This document shows, piece after piece, positions 47,267 through 55,059 of a stretch of 64,000 nt of DNA (within the stretch, counting starts at the first letter, position 1; every line of letters begins with the position of its first letter). The notes beneath the pieces were generated by a model. The model saw nothing but the letters and a program-made list of their open reading frames with translations, did not search any database and was not told the DNA's origin. A program made the translations under genes and the position numbers. This DNA is from Alistipes sp. dk3624 (GTDB lineage Bacteria; Bacteroidota; Bacteroidia; Bacteroidales; Rikenellaceae): NCBI RefSeq assembly GCF_009557455.1, contig NZ_CP045651.1, positions 1,116,001 to 1,180,000 of the forward strand. Reading direction: 5' to 3'.

Positions 47267-48001
47267 ATGAAAAACAAATTTAAAACCGCAATCGTTTTAT
47301 TTGCCGTACTGACCGGAATGCTGCTCGCAGACTGCGCAATGGCTCAGGAAAAAGGCGTACGGGTCAAAGTCGGAGCCGATTTCGTCAGCAGCTACATCTG
47401 GCGCGGCTCGTACAACGCCAACGCCAGCATACAACCGACGCTCGGCATGACGGCGGGCGATTTCTCGCTGACCGCATGGGGATCGGCCGACTTTACCGGG
47501 GACTACAAGGAAGCCGACCTGACGGCCGCCTACACATTGGGCGGACTGACCCTCTCGCTGACCGACTATTACTGGACGCCCTCATCGGAACGTTACACCG
47601 AAAAATACTTCCGTTTCGGCGCCGACTCGCCGCACATGATCGAAGTGGGAGGAGCTTACTGTTTCGGCGAACGTTTCCCGCTGACGCTGGCCTGGAACAC
47701 GATGCTGTTCGGCGCCGACCGCGACGACGAAGGACGGCAGAACTACTCGACCTATGCGGAAATTTCGTATCCGTTCGCAGTCAAAAGCGTGGACATGATC
47801 GCAGCGGTAGGATTTACGCCGTGGGCCACCGAGAATATGTACGGCACTTCCGGATTCGCAGTTTGCAACGTCACGGTCGGAGCGACCAAGGCGATCCGTT
47901 TCTCGGACTCGTTCTCTCTGCCGATTTTTACGCGGCTGATATGGAATCCGGCCAAAGATGATGTTAACTTTGTAGGCGGATTCTCAATTATGCTGGATTA
48001 A
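47267..48001 (+). CDS. outer-membrane protein within the kdp operon
   Basis: A 244-residue exported protein (signal peptide to about MLLADCAMAQ). The mature part starts VRVKVGADFVSSYIWRGSYNANASIQPTLGM, the pattern of TorF/Gcw_chp-like barrels, and continues with aromatic strands (TEKYFRFGADSPHMIEVGGAYCFG). The gene lies between kdpC and the kdpD-like gene with gaps of 67 and 3 bp. A role as an outer-membrane pore that supplies K+ under limitation is suggested only by its place in the operon. Confidence 0.8.
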   Translation: MKNKFKTAIVLFAVLTGMLLADCAMAQEKGVRVKVGADFVSSYIWRGSYNANASIQPTLGMTAGDFSLTAWGSADFTGDYKEADLTAAYTLGGLTLSLTDYYWTPSSERYTEKYFRFGADSPHMIEVGGAYCFGERFPLTLAWNTMLFGADRDDEGRQNYSTYAEISYPFAVKSVDMIAAVGFTPWATENMYGTSGFAVCNVTVGATKAIRFSDSFSLPIFTRLIWNPAKDDVNFVGGFSIMLD

Positions 48002-48004
48002 TTT

Positions 48005-49126
48005 ATGGATCAAAAACAGAGCGTACAGCACTTCCTCGATCTGATCAAGCGTTCGCACCGGGGCAAATTCAAAATCTACATCGGTATGATCGCCGGCGTA
48101 GGCAAGTCTTACCGGATGCTGCAAGAGGCACACCAACTGCTCGAAGTGGGCGTGGATGTGAAGATCGGCTATATCGAAACGCACGGACGTCCCGACACCG
48201 AAGCCCTGGTGTCGGGGCTTCCCGTCATTGCGCGTCGCAAACTGTTCTACAAAGGCAAAGAACTCGAAGAGATGGATCTGCAGGGCATCCTGAACACCCA
48301 TCCGGAGATCGTCATCGTCGACGAACTGGCCCACACGAACATCGAGGGCAGCGAGCACGCCAAACGGTGGCAGGACGTGCTGCAAATCCTCGAAGCCGGG
48401 ATCAGCGTCATCAGCGCCGTGAACATCCAGCACATCGAAAGCCTCAACGAAGAGGTGCAGCGCGTCTCGGGCATCGAAATCCGCGAACGCATCCCGGACA
48501 GCGTGCTGGCGATGGCCGACGAAGTAGTGAACATCGACCTGACGGCCGAAGAGCTGATCAAACGGCTGAAAGACGGCAAAATCTACAAGCCGGAGAAAGT
48601 GCAGGTCGCGCTGGACAACTTTTTCAAAGAGGAGAACATCCTGCAACTGCGCGAACTGGCGCTGAAAGAAGTCGCGCTGCGCGTCGAAAAGAAAGTCGAG
48701 AACGAAGTATCCGAAAACCTCGGCGTGCGCCACGAAAAATTCCTCGCGGTGATCGACAGCGGCGACAAAGGGCCGCGCCGCGTGATCCGCAAGACCGCCC
48801 GGCTGGCCACGCGTTACAACGCCAGATTCGCCGTACTCTACGTGCAAACTCCGCGCGAAAGCGCCGACCGCATCCCGCTGGCCAACCAGCGTTACCTGAT
48901 CAACAACTTCAAACTGGCGGCGGAACTGGGCGGCGAAGTGTTGCAGGTGCATTCCGACCGCGTGATCGAAAGCATCATGGACGTGTGCTCCAAACAAAAA
49001 ATCAGTACGGTGTGCATCGCCCAACCGAAATTTACGCTACTTTCGCTGGTAAGGACGGCTTTCTTTTTCCGGCGTCTGCTCAACAAACTGTACCGACTGA
49101 GTATCGACCTCGTAATATTATCCTGA
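48005..49126 (+). CDS. stand-alone KdpD sensor module (KdpD domain plus USP)
   Basis: A 373-residue soluble protein that corresponds to the N-terminal input half of KdpD. Residues 1-210 are the KdpD domain with Walker A (MIAGVGKSY) and Walker B-like IVIVDELAHTN. Residues about 245-373 are a universal-stress-protein domain (KFLAVIDSGDKGPRRVIRKTARLATRYNARFAVLYV). It ends where the membrane helices of KdpD would begin, and the kinase follows as a separate gene 1 bp later. In KdpD this half binds nucleotide and K+/c-di-AMP-related signals; here it must act in trans. Confidence 0.9.
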   Translation: MDQKQSVQHFLDLIKRSHRGKFKIYIGMIAGVGKSYRMLQEAHQLLEVGVDVKIGYIETHGRPDTEALVSGLPVIARRKLFYKGKELEEMDLQGILNTHPEIVIVDELAHTNIEGSEHAKRWQDVLQILEAGISVISAVNIQHIESLNEEVQRVSGIEIRERIPDSVLAMADEVVNIDLTAEELIKRLKDGKIYKPEKVQVALDNFFKEENILQLRELALKEVALRVEKKVENEVSENLGVRHEKFLAVIDSGDKGPRRVIRKTARLATRYNARFAVLYVQTPRESADRIPLANQRYLINNFKLAAELGGEVLQVHSDRVIESIMDVCSKQKISTVCIAQPKFTLLSLVRTAFFFRRLLNKLYRLSIDLVILS

Positions 49127-49127
49127 T

Positions 49128-50840
49128 ATGCTGATTCAACGAAGACTGACGCTGGGCATCGGCGCGCTGTTCGCCATGATCCTGCTGCTGGGCATCCAGT
49201 CCGTAGGCTATATTCTCGACCTGTCGCGGGCCTCCGGGAACATCCTGACCGACAATTACAACTCGCTGCACTACGCCCGCAGCATGATGACGGCGCTCGA
49301 CAGCCTGACCTTCGACTCGACGTCGATGACCGAACTGCTGGATAACCTCGCGTTGCAACGCAGGAATATCACCGAATCGGACGAATTCCGCGTGACGGAC
49401 AACCTGAGCTCGAAGATCGACAAACTGTCGGATTCGGTCACGCTGGACAAGATCCTGGAGATCCGCAGCGACCTGTACAAGATCATGGATCTGAACATGA
49501 CGGCCATCCGCGAAAAGAGCCGCCTGGCCGGGACGACCGCCGAAGACGCTATGTTGCGGATCGCCATCAGCGCGATCCTGTGCGCGCTGATCGCCTTCGT
49601 GCTGCTGATCCGCTTCCCGCAAGCCGTCGTCCGGCCGATCCGCGAACTCAAAAAAGGGATTATGGAAATCGCGAATTTCCACTACGACAAACGTCTCGAC
49701 TTCAGCCGCAACAAGGAGTTCCGCGCCGTAGCCGAATCGTTCAACAACATGGCCGAAAAACTGTCGGAATACCAGCGCAGTACGCTGGACGACCTGATGA
49801 TGGCCAAAAAGCGAATCGAAGCGGTCGTCAACAGCCTGCACGAACCGATTATCGGTCTCGACCCGGATAAAAAGATCCTGTTCATGAACGACGAAGCGTT
49901 CACGATCCTGAATCTGAAGCCCGAAGAGGCCGTCGGCCGCAACGCGACGGAAGTGGCGCTCAACAACGACCTGCTGCGGCGGCTGATCCGCGAACTCTAC
50001 TCGGACGACCCGAATAAGGAGCCGCTGAAAATCTACGCCGACAACAAGGAGAGCTATTTCCAAATGGAAAACATCCCGCTGTACGTCACGCCGGTCGGCG
50101 AGAAGAAAAAAAGTTTCATCGGCAATATGATTATCCTGAACAACATCACCAAATACAAGGAGATCGATTCCGCCAAAACGAATTTCATCTCGACCGTCTC
50201 GCACGAGATGAAAACCCCGATCGCGTCGATCATGATGAGCCTGCACCTGCTCGAAGACAGCCGGCTCGGGCCGCTGAACGACGAGCAGAAAGCCCTCGCG
50301 CAGAGCATCCGCGAAAACAGCGACCGGCTGCTCGGCATCACCGGCGAGCTGCTGAATCTGACCCAGATCGAGACGGGCAAGTTGCAACTGATGCCGAAGG
50401 TCACCAAACCGATCGAACTGATCGACTACGCGGTGGCGGCGACGCGAGTGCTGGCCGAACGTTTCGGCTGTTTCGTCGAAGTCGAATACCCCGAAAAGAT
50501 CGCGAAGCTGTTCATCGACAGCGAAAAAATCGCCTGGGTGGTCACGAACCTGCTGTCGAACGCGATCCACCACTCGCCCGAAGGGGCGCGGATCATCGTC
50601 GGCGCGGCGCAGCGCGACAACAAGGTCGATATTTTCGTGCAGGACTTCGGACGCGGCATCGACCCGCGCTATCATAAAAGCATTTTCGACCGCTATTTCC
50701 GCGTACCGGGCACCAAAGTGCAGGGCAGCGGCCTCGGACTGGCCATTTCGAAGGAGTTCGTCGAAGCGCACGGCGGCACGATCGGCGTCGAAAGCCAGAT
50801 CGGGCACGGCAGCCGGTTCACGATCACGCTGCCCGTCTGA
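49128..50840 (+). CDS. membrane histidine kinase of the kdp operon
   Basis: A 570-residue sensor kinase. Two helices at about 8-28 and 145-165 flank a periplasmic helical domain. A HAMP domain follows (RPIRELKKGIMEIANFHYDKRL), then a PAS domain (IEAVVNSLHEPIIGLDPDKKILFMNDEAF), HisKA with the phospho-His in STVSHEMKTPIASI, and HATPase (NLLSNAIHHSPEG, DFGRGID, GSGLGLAISKEFVEAHGG). It lacks the four-helix DUF4118 core of KdpD. With the preceding sensor module it forms a split KdpD; the probable partner is the NtrC-type regulator at 40260. Confidence 0.92.
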   Translation: MLIQRRLTLGIGALFAMILLLGIQSVGYILDLSRASGNILTDNYNSLHYARSMMTALDSLTFDSTSMTELLDNLALQRRNITESDEFRVTDNLSSKIDKLSDSVTLDKILEIRSDLYKIMDLNMTAIREKSRLAGTTAEDAMLRIAISAILCALIAFVLLIRFPQAVVRPIRELKKGIMEIANFHYDKRLDFSRNKEFRAVAESFNNMAEKLSEYQRSTLDDLMMAKKRIEAVVNSLHEPIIGLDPDKKILFMNDEAFTILNLKPEEAVGRNATEVALNNDLLRRLIRELYSDDPNKEPLKIYADNKESYFQMENIPLYVTPVGEKKKSFIGNMIILNNITKYKEIDSAKTNFISTVSHEMKTPIASIMMSLHLLEDSRLGPLNDEQKALAQSIRENSDRLLGITGELLNLTQIETGKLQLMPKVTKPIELIDYAVAATRVLAERFGCFVEVEYPEKIAKLFIDSEKIAWVVTNLLSNAIHHSPEGARIIVGAAQRDNKVDIFVQDFGRGIDPRYHKSIFDRYFRVPGTKVQGSGLGLAISKEFVEAHGGTIGVESQIGHGSRFTITLPV

Positions 50841-51051
50841 CCGCCGCGGAAAAGCGACCGCCGGACGCGCAAACGACTGAAACCGCCCGGTAAAGCGCAG
50901 AACCGCCGGACGCCGGCGCGAAGAAGAAACGCAGGCGAAAGCCCGGCCGGAAACACGAAGGGAAAAGCCGTCCGGCGGAAATCGGGCGCGACCGTCCGGA
51001 ACGGCACGGGTTATGCAGAAAAAACGGGGAACAGACTAAATACAACGCATT

Positions 51052-51921
51052 ATGAAATCACCGAAAGAATCGTTCAAATCGCTGAAAGACACGTTTACGC
51101 TGAGCAACGGCGTGCAAATACCCTGCGTCGGTTTCGGCACCTACCTGACGCCGGACGGCGAAACGGCCGTCAGTTCGGTCATCGAGGCCGTCCATGCGGG
51201 TTACCGGCATATCGACACGGCTGCCGTCTACGGCAACGAAAAGAGCGTCGGCAAAGCCATCTGCAAGTGCGGCACCGACCGCAAAGAGCTGTTCATAACC
51301 AGCAAGGTGTGGAACAGCGCGCAGGGCTACGAAACGACGCTGCACGCATTCGACAAAACCCTGTCCGACCTGGAACTGGACTACCTCGACCTGTACCTGA
51401 TCCACTGGCCGATCCCGAGAAAGCACGACGACGACTGGCAGCAACTGAACCGCGAAACGTGGCGGGCGATGGAAAAACTATACAGGGAAGGGCGCGTGCG
51501 CGCCATCGGCGTCAGCAACTTCAAGCCGCGCCACCTGGACGCGCTGCTCGAAAAGGCCGACATCGCGCCGATGGTCGATCAGATCGAACTGCACCCGGGT
51601 ATGCCCCAGGACGAAACGGTCGAGTACTGTCGGGCGCGGGACATTCTCGTCGAGGCGTGGGGCCCGTTGGCCCAGGGACGACTGTTCGAAAGCGTCGAAC
51701 TGGACGTGCTCGCGGCCAAGCACCGCAAGAGCGTGTCGCAGATCGTCCTCAGATGGCACCTACAACGGGGCATCCTGCCGCTGCCGAAGTCCATCACGCC
51801 GTCGCGGATCGTCGAGAACGCGCAATTGTTCGACTTCGAACTCAGCTCGCAGGAGATGAATTTCATCACGCACATAAAATGCGAAAGTTCGGGACTCGAC
51901 CCGGACACGTTCCGGATGTAA
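51052..51921 (+). CDS. aldo/keto reductase
   Basis: A 289-residue NADPH-dependent TIM-barrel enzyme. The catalytic tetrad is visible: Asp and Tyr in HIDTAAVYGNE, Lys in FITSKVW, His in YLIHWP. The cofactor region includes LPKSITPSRIVEN. It reduces carbonyl groups; the substrate is unknown. It stands alone after the kdp operon, with a 210-bp G+C-rich gap before it that holds no gene I can support, and it has its own terminator. Confidence 0.92.
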   Translation: MKSPKESFKSLKDTFTLSNGVQIPCVGFGTYLTPDGETAVSSVIEAVHAGYRHIDTAAVYGNEKSVGKAICKCGTDRKELFITSKVWNSAQGYETTLHAFDKTLSDLELDYLDLYLIHWPIPRKHDDDWQQLNRETWRAMEKLYREGRVRAIGVSNFKPRHLDALLEKADIAPMVDQIELHPGMPQDETVEYCRARDILVEAWGPLAQGRLFESVELDVLAAKHRKSVSQIVLRWHLQRGILPLPKSITPSRIVENAQLFDFELSSQEMNFITHIKCESSGLDPDTFRM

Positions 51922-51942
51922 CCCCGTCGCACCGGGCGCGCC

Positions 51943-51985
51943 CGTATGCGGATACCGGATCGCCGGCGTCCGCATACGTTTTTTT
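51943..51985 (+). terminator. intrinsic terminator after the aldo/keto reductase gene
   Basis: A 10-bp outer stem (CGTATGCGGA/TCCGCATACG) followed by a run of seven T. It overlaps the last two bases of the convergent gene at 51984. Confidence 0.85.
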
Positions 51986-52328
51986 ACTGTACGGCCCGTC
52001 CTCCTCCCTCGGCATCCTGCCGGGAAAACAATTCGCTGACGATCAATTGCAACTGGTAGGTCTCGGGACTCATGACCTTCAAGAAATCCAGGCCGCGAGA
52101 GATACGAACGACAATCTCCTGAAACAAACCCGTTTCTTTCGGAGTCGCCTGCCGGACGATCCGGTATGCGTCCGGCAGCCAGCAGTTCCGCGACATTCCC
52201 CGGCCGTTGAACATCACCCGAAGCAGGATATATCCGCCGTCGATACACTCGAAAACGCCGAAAGCGTCCTCATAGGGTTCCTCCGTGGAAGAGAATAGAT
52301 ACAACTCACCATGTTTCAGCACAACCAT
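51984..52328 (-). CDS. small protein of unknown function
   Basis: A 114-residue protein with no signal peptide. The N-terminal half is beta-like (VVLKHGELYLFSSTEEPYEDAFGVFECIDGGYILLRVMFNG) and the C-terminal half helical (QATPKETGLFQEIVVRISRGLDFLKVMSPETYQLQLIVSELF). No family is recognised. Codon usage and residue composition look genuine, and it sits directly downstream of the structured RNA on the same strand. Confidence 0.55.
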   Translation of the reverse strand: MVVLKHGELYLFSSTEEPYEDAFGVFECIDGGYILLRVMFNGRGMSRNCWLPDAYRIVRQATPKETGLFQEIVVRISRGLDFLKVMSPETYQLQLIVSELFSRQDAEGGGRAVQ

Positions 52329-52428
52329 AACTCACTGATTATTCGTTAAACAACTATTATAACTAATTCTATATCGTCCACTTATAACCCGAAACCGCCC
52401 CCGGACACACCCTTTGGACCAAAAAAAC

Positions 52429-52642
52429 AAAAAAGCACGGAACCCGCAAGCTCCGTACTGAGGCATCGCCAAACGCCCTACACAAAAACAAGCAGAATCC
52501 GTGCTATACTCACGTATGCACGAGTCTCTCCTGTTATCTGTGCGTAGAATGAATTTGGCGATTTTCAGTACCAGATACAGCAATCGAGTCACCTCAATGT
52601 ATGTCTATTTCATCTTCTCCTGGTTGGTTTTGAGTTCTTACC
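52429..52642 (-). ncRNA. rod-shaped structured RNA, 6S-like
   Basis: A minus-strand transcript of about 214 nt with its own -7 box and intrinsic terminator. It folds as one long imperfect hairpin. GTACTGA/TCAGTAC pairs at 52455-52461 with 52565-52571. ATCGCCAAA/TTTGGCGAT pairs at 52465-52473 with 52554-52562. The tip is CGTGC-ATAC-GTGA-GTAT-GCACG near 52500-52522, with a GNRA tetraloop and one bulge. The 5' GG...GAAC can pair with the 3' GTTCC. A closed rod interrupted by bulges and about 200 nt long is the 6S RNA shape, which binds RNA polymerase. I cannot prove the family. An open frame of 86 codons starting GTG at 52592 overlaps it and looks accidental. Confidence 0.55.
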
Positions 52643-52647
52643 GTGTC

Positions 52648-52655
52648 CAAAAATA
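52648..52655 (-). promoter_or_regulatory. -7 box for the 6S-like RNA
   Basis: On the minus strand this reads TATTTTTG, an exact TAnnTTTG match. It places the RNA start near 52641. Confidence 0.55.
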
Positions 52656-52925
52656 GACAAATTTTTGTTATAATCGTTGTTTTTTGTCCGTTTCAGACAA
52701 TTTCAGCGACTTATCCCGAACGACATCAAAAACAGTACCGTCCTGCATCCCCGGACAGAAATCGCGTTTTTCAGAATCCGGCTCACAGGACGCTCTGACT
52801 CGGTCCGGAGATCGATTCCGGCCCGGCGGCCGCGCTGGGCGACGCGAGACTCTCTCCGGCGAAAACGCGCGTCCGGCTCCGGGGCGAAGACCGCCCCGGA
52901 CGACGCGCCGAGCTGCGCCGGCCCT

Positions 52926-53438
52926 TCAGCCGCGCGCGTCCGTCGCAGCCCCCTCGACACAGGCTTTCAGCCGCCGCACCGTCTCGGGATACCGCTCGAA
53001 ACCGAACACGTCCACCGGCGGCGGAGACACCCCGCGAATCCGGGCGGCGCGCACCAGGCGCAGCACCGTCTGGAATTGCAGGAACAGCAGCCACACCTCC
53101 GGCCTGCCCGGTTCGGGAACGTCCGCCAGCCTCCCGCCCCGGGCGAAATAGAGTCCGCAGGCGTATGCGAATGCGAACACGGGCAGCGCGCCCCGCTCCG
53201 GCAGCCCGCACGGTTCCGACTTCGTCTTGCCTTCGATGAAAAAGGCTTCGCAGGCACACACGTCATCCGCGATCCACGCCCCGAGCAGGCGGTCGGGAAC
53301 CGCGTCCGGCAAGACCCCCACCCCGCCGTCCGGCAGGCCCGGCCCGCTTGGTCTATGGGTCTTACCGGCCCGGTCGATCCCGGCGTACCGCTCGAAGAAC
53401 CGGATCGTAGCCCCGAGAGCCGTCTCCCGGCTACGCAT
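52926..53438 (-). CDS. unknown protein, second of an overlapping pair
   Basis: A 170-residue protein starting at an ATG (53438-53436) that overlaps the upstream stop by 8 bp, which implies translational coupling. It has hydrophobic/aromatic patches (PEVWLLFLQFQTVLRLVRAARI) and several Cys, but no recognised motif. The region is clearly richer in G+C than its neighbours. It could be a transferred segment. The longer open frame to 53690 is an overlap shadow upstream of the true start. Confidence 0.5.
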   Translation of the reverse strand: MRSRETALGATIRFFERYAGIDRAGKTHRPSGPGLPDGGVGVLPDAVPDRLLGAWIADDVCACEAFFIEGKTKSEPCGLPERGALPVFAFAYACGLYFARGGRLADVPEPGRPEVWLLFLQFQTVLRLVRAARIRGVSPPPVDVFGFERYPETVRRLKACVEGAATDARG

Positions 53439-54054
53439 GGCGCAGGCCCCGACTCCGGGCGTTTTGGGACGGCAGGTCGGGGAGATGACTGCCGAGGATC
53501 GTGCGGAACAGCACCAGTTCGCCGGGATAGTGCATCGCGTAGCTGTCGCCGATCCGGACAAACGGACTGCCGTCCCGGTAACGGTTTTCGAGCACCGTGA
53601 AGCGCGGCGGATAGGCGTGGAAGGCGAACAGCCGGATGTTGCGGACAGGCCGGCGGAAAAGCCGACGTGAGCGCAGAACGGCATCGACATAGTCGAGGAA
53701 GGTGACGATCATGCCGAGGTAGTCGGACTCCTGCAGGTAGACGATCCGGCGGCGGCCGTCGAACAGGTATTCGGTGAAGCGATACGCGCAGAACGCGCAC
53801 TCCTCCGACCGCAGCAAACGGCAGTAGTCGTCGGGGCCGAGCACCTCGACGGTCACGCCGAAGCGACGGCCGTAAGGCGCGAGCAAGCGGTCCATCAGTT
53901 CGCGCACCGGGGCGAAACGGGGCCGGCTCAGGTCGGGGCGGTCGCCGTGCCGGACGCGGAGTATGCGGAGTATCCGACGCGGAACGTCTTCGGAACGGAC
54001 GTTGAAGTGCCGCCCGATAAATTCGCAGCAAGTTTCCAGATTTCGGGGATTCAT
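53431..54054 (-). CDS. unknown protein, first of an overlapping pair
   Basis: A 207-residue protein without signal peptide. It starts MNPRNLETCCEFIGRHFNVRSEDVPRRILRIL and has a central region with a CxxC (EECAFCAYRFTEYLFDGRRRIVYLQESD) that could bind zinc. The C-terminus is rich in aromatic residues. I do not recognise the family. It is coupled to the following gene. The DNA is G+C-rich, and the upstream side is a repeat-bearing segment, so the pair may be accessory. Confidence 0.55.
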   Translation of the reverse strand: MNPRNLETCCEFIGRHFNVRSEDVPRRILRILRVRHGDRPDLSRPRFAPVRELMDRLLAPYGRRFGVTVEVLGPDDYCRLLRSEECAFCAYRFTEYLFDGRRRIVYLQESDYLGMIVTFLDYVDAVLRSRRLFRRPVRNIRLFAFHAYPPRFTVLENRYRDGSPFVRIGDSYAMHYPGELVLFRTILGSHLPDLPSQNARSRGLRHA

Positions 54055-54206
54055 CGTTTTTCGGTTTATAAGATTTGAAAGAGGGTAACAGGATATTCGA
54101 CCGGAAGAAAGACCGCCGCCCGGCGCGCTCCATGAGAAACGCAGTTTCTCCGAAAAGTTTTTGCGCCGTTTTTACAAAAACGGCAGTCCGAGCGCCGAAG
54201 GCCCCG

Positions 54207-54332
54207 CCGCACCGCTCAATAAGGACTTTCTCCCTGCGGTCGAAAGTCCGCGCGGCGGACAAAGCGGCAGCTTTGTAAATATGATTTGAGAGAGGGAAGC
54301 CCGTTCGGTCAGGGCACAAAAAAAGGGCGCTC
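54207..54332. repeat. direct repeat copy 1 beside the first RNA/xre cassette
   Basis: This 126-bp segment is repeated at 54934-55059 without gaps and with only about 2 mismatches over the first 120 bp. It lies just downstream (minus strand) of the structured RNA terminator. Minus-strand translations of both copies can be read (FPLSNHIYKA...), but both observed substitutions change residues, so coding is unlikely. Confidence 0.85.
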
Positions 54333-54553
54333 AGACAGTTCCCTTCCAGTTGGCCTTACGATGCCATTTTCCGGTAACTCTCCTTACGCCCAAGCCCGCC
54401 CCCACCTATAAGGTAGGGGCATGACTTAGGTTTCAGACAAGTTTGATACCGGAATAAACCTGTTATATCGCTATAACAGTTCGTAAGTTTACTGGAAGGC
54501 ACAAAGGTTGTCTTAACCTTTACAATCTATATGTACGGCTAAGCCGTATCTTG
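54318..54553 (-). ncRNA. structured RNA copy 1 of a tandem RNA/xre cassette
   Basis: About 236 nt on the minus strand, from a -7 box at 54567-54560 to a T7 run at 54324-54318. Helices (plus coordinates): 54534-54539/54543-54548; 54503-54509/54515-54521; 54460-54467/54472-54479 with a GCGA tetraloop; 54398-54406/54412-54420; a perfect 9-bp long-range helix 54491-54499/54342-54350; and the closing helix 54325-54329/54387-54391. Copy 2 keeps all of them with compensatory changes. I do not recognise the family. Confidence 0.7.
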
Positions 54554-54559
54554 ATATTG

Positions 54560-54567
54560 CAAATTTA
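54560..54567 (-). promoter_or_regulatory. -7 box for structured RNA copy 1
   Basis: On the minus strand TAAATTTG, an exact TAnnTTTG match, conserved at the same place in copy 2. Confidence 0.6.
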
Positions 54568-54629
54568 GCATAATTTCTGCATTAAGAATTATAATGAGTA
54601 ATATTCACAAATATAATCAAAAAACAACA

Positions 54630-54649
54630 CACACGTGAAATCACGTGTG
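54630..54649. promoter_or_regulatory. palindromic operator candidate before xre copy 1
   Basis: Perfect 9-bp arms (CACACGTGA/TCACGTGTG) with a 2-bp spacer, 33 bp upstream of the xre start codon. A likely site for an HTH dimer; autoregulation is inferred. TTCTTTTG at 54672-54679 may be a near-consensus -7 box, which would make the mRNA nearly leaderless. Confidence 0.5.
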
Positions 54650-54682
54650 CAAAAACATCATCGGGGCTTTTCTTTTGTATAA

Positions 54683-54922
54683 ATGAAGTCAAAAAGAACT
54701 GATGATAAATTTGTTCAAATGATTGTCGAACGTATGCGACAGTTGCGAAACGACCGCCACTATTCGCAGGAACATGTAATTGAGCATACACATTTGGACA
54801 TATCCCGATATGAAACAGGGAGTTCTATCCCTTCGCTATTATCTATCTTAACTCTTTGCAAATTTTATGGAATAACAGTTCGGGAGTTTTTTGAAGAGAT
54901 GGATTACCCTTCCAAAAAATAG
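54683..54922 (+). CDS. small XRE-family HTH regulator, cassette 1
   Basis: A 79-residue single-domain DNA-binding protein. The five-helix XRE fold is clear: MIVERMRQLRNDRHYSQEHVIEHTHLDISRYETGSSIPSLLSILTLCKFYGITVREFF. It is transcribed divergently from structured RNA copy 1, with about 130 bp between start points. About half its residues match the protein of cassette 2. The next repeat begins directly after its stop codon. Its target could be the palindrome upstream or the RNA promoter. Confidence 0.85.
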   Translation: MKSKRTDDKFVQMIVERMRQLRNDRHYSQEHVIEHTHLDISRYETGSSIPSLLSILTLCKFYGITVREFFEEMDYPSKK

Positions 54923-54933
54923 AAGGCCCTCCA

Positions 54934-55059
54934 CCGCACCGCTCAATAAGGACTTTCTCCCTGCGGTCGAAAGTCCGCGCGGCGGACAAAGCGACAGCTT
55001 TGTAAATATGATTTGAGAGAGGGAAGCCCGTTCGGTCAGAGCACAAAAAAAGGGCGCTC
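54934..55059. repeat. direct repeat copy 2 beside the second RNA/xre cassette
   Basis: Second copy of the 126-bp repeat, exactly 727 bp from copy 1. It begins 12 bp after the stop codon of xre copy 1. The near identity contrasts with the diverged RNA and xre parts of the same cassettes, which suggests gene conversion or a recent insertion that used the repeat. Confidence 0.85.

Noticed and set aside
52332-52592. 86-codon minus-strand frame starting with GTG
   Set aside because: It lies over nested RNA helices with their own promoter and terminator; the structured RNA explains the conservation better, though a small protein is not fully excluded.
52967-54319. 450-codon minus frame across the unknown gene pair and the repeat
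   Set aside because: It crosses the RNA 3' flank and is Arg/Pro-rich; the two shorter overlapping frames are more protein-like.
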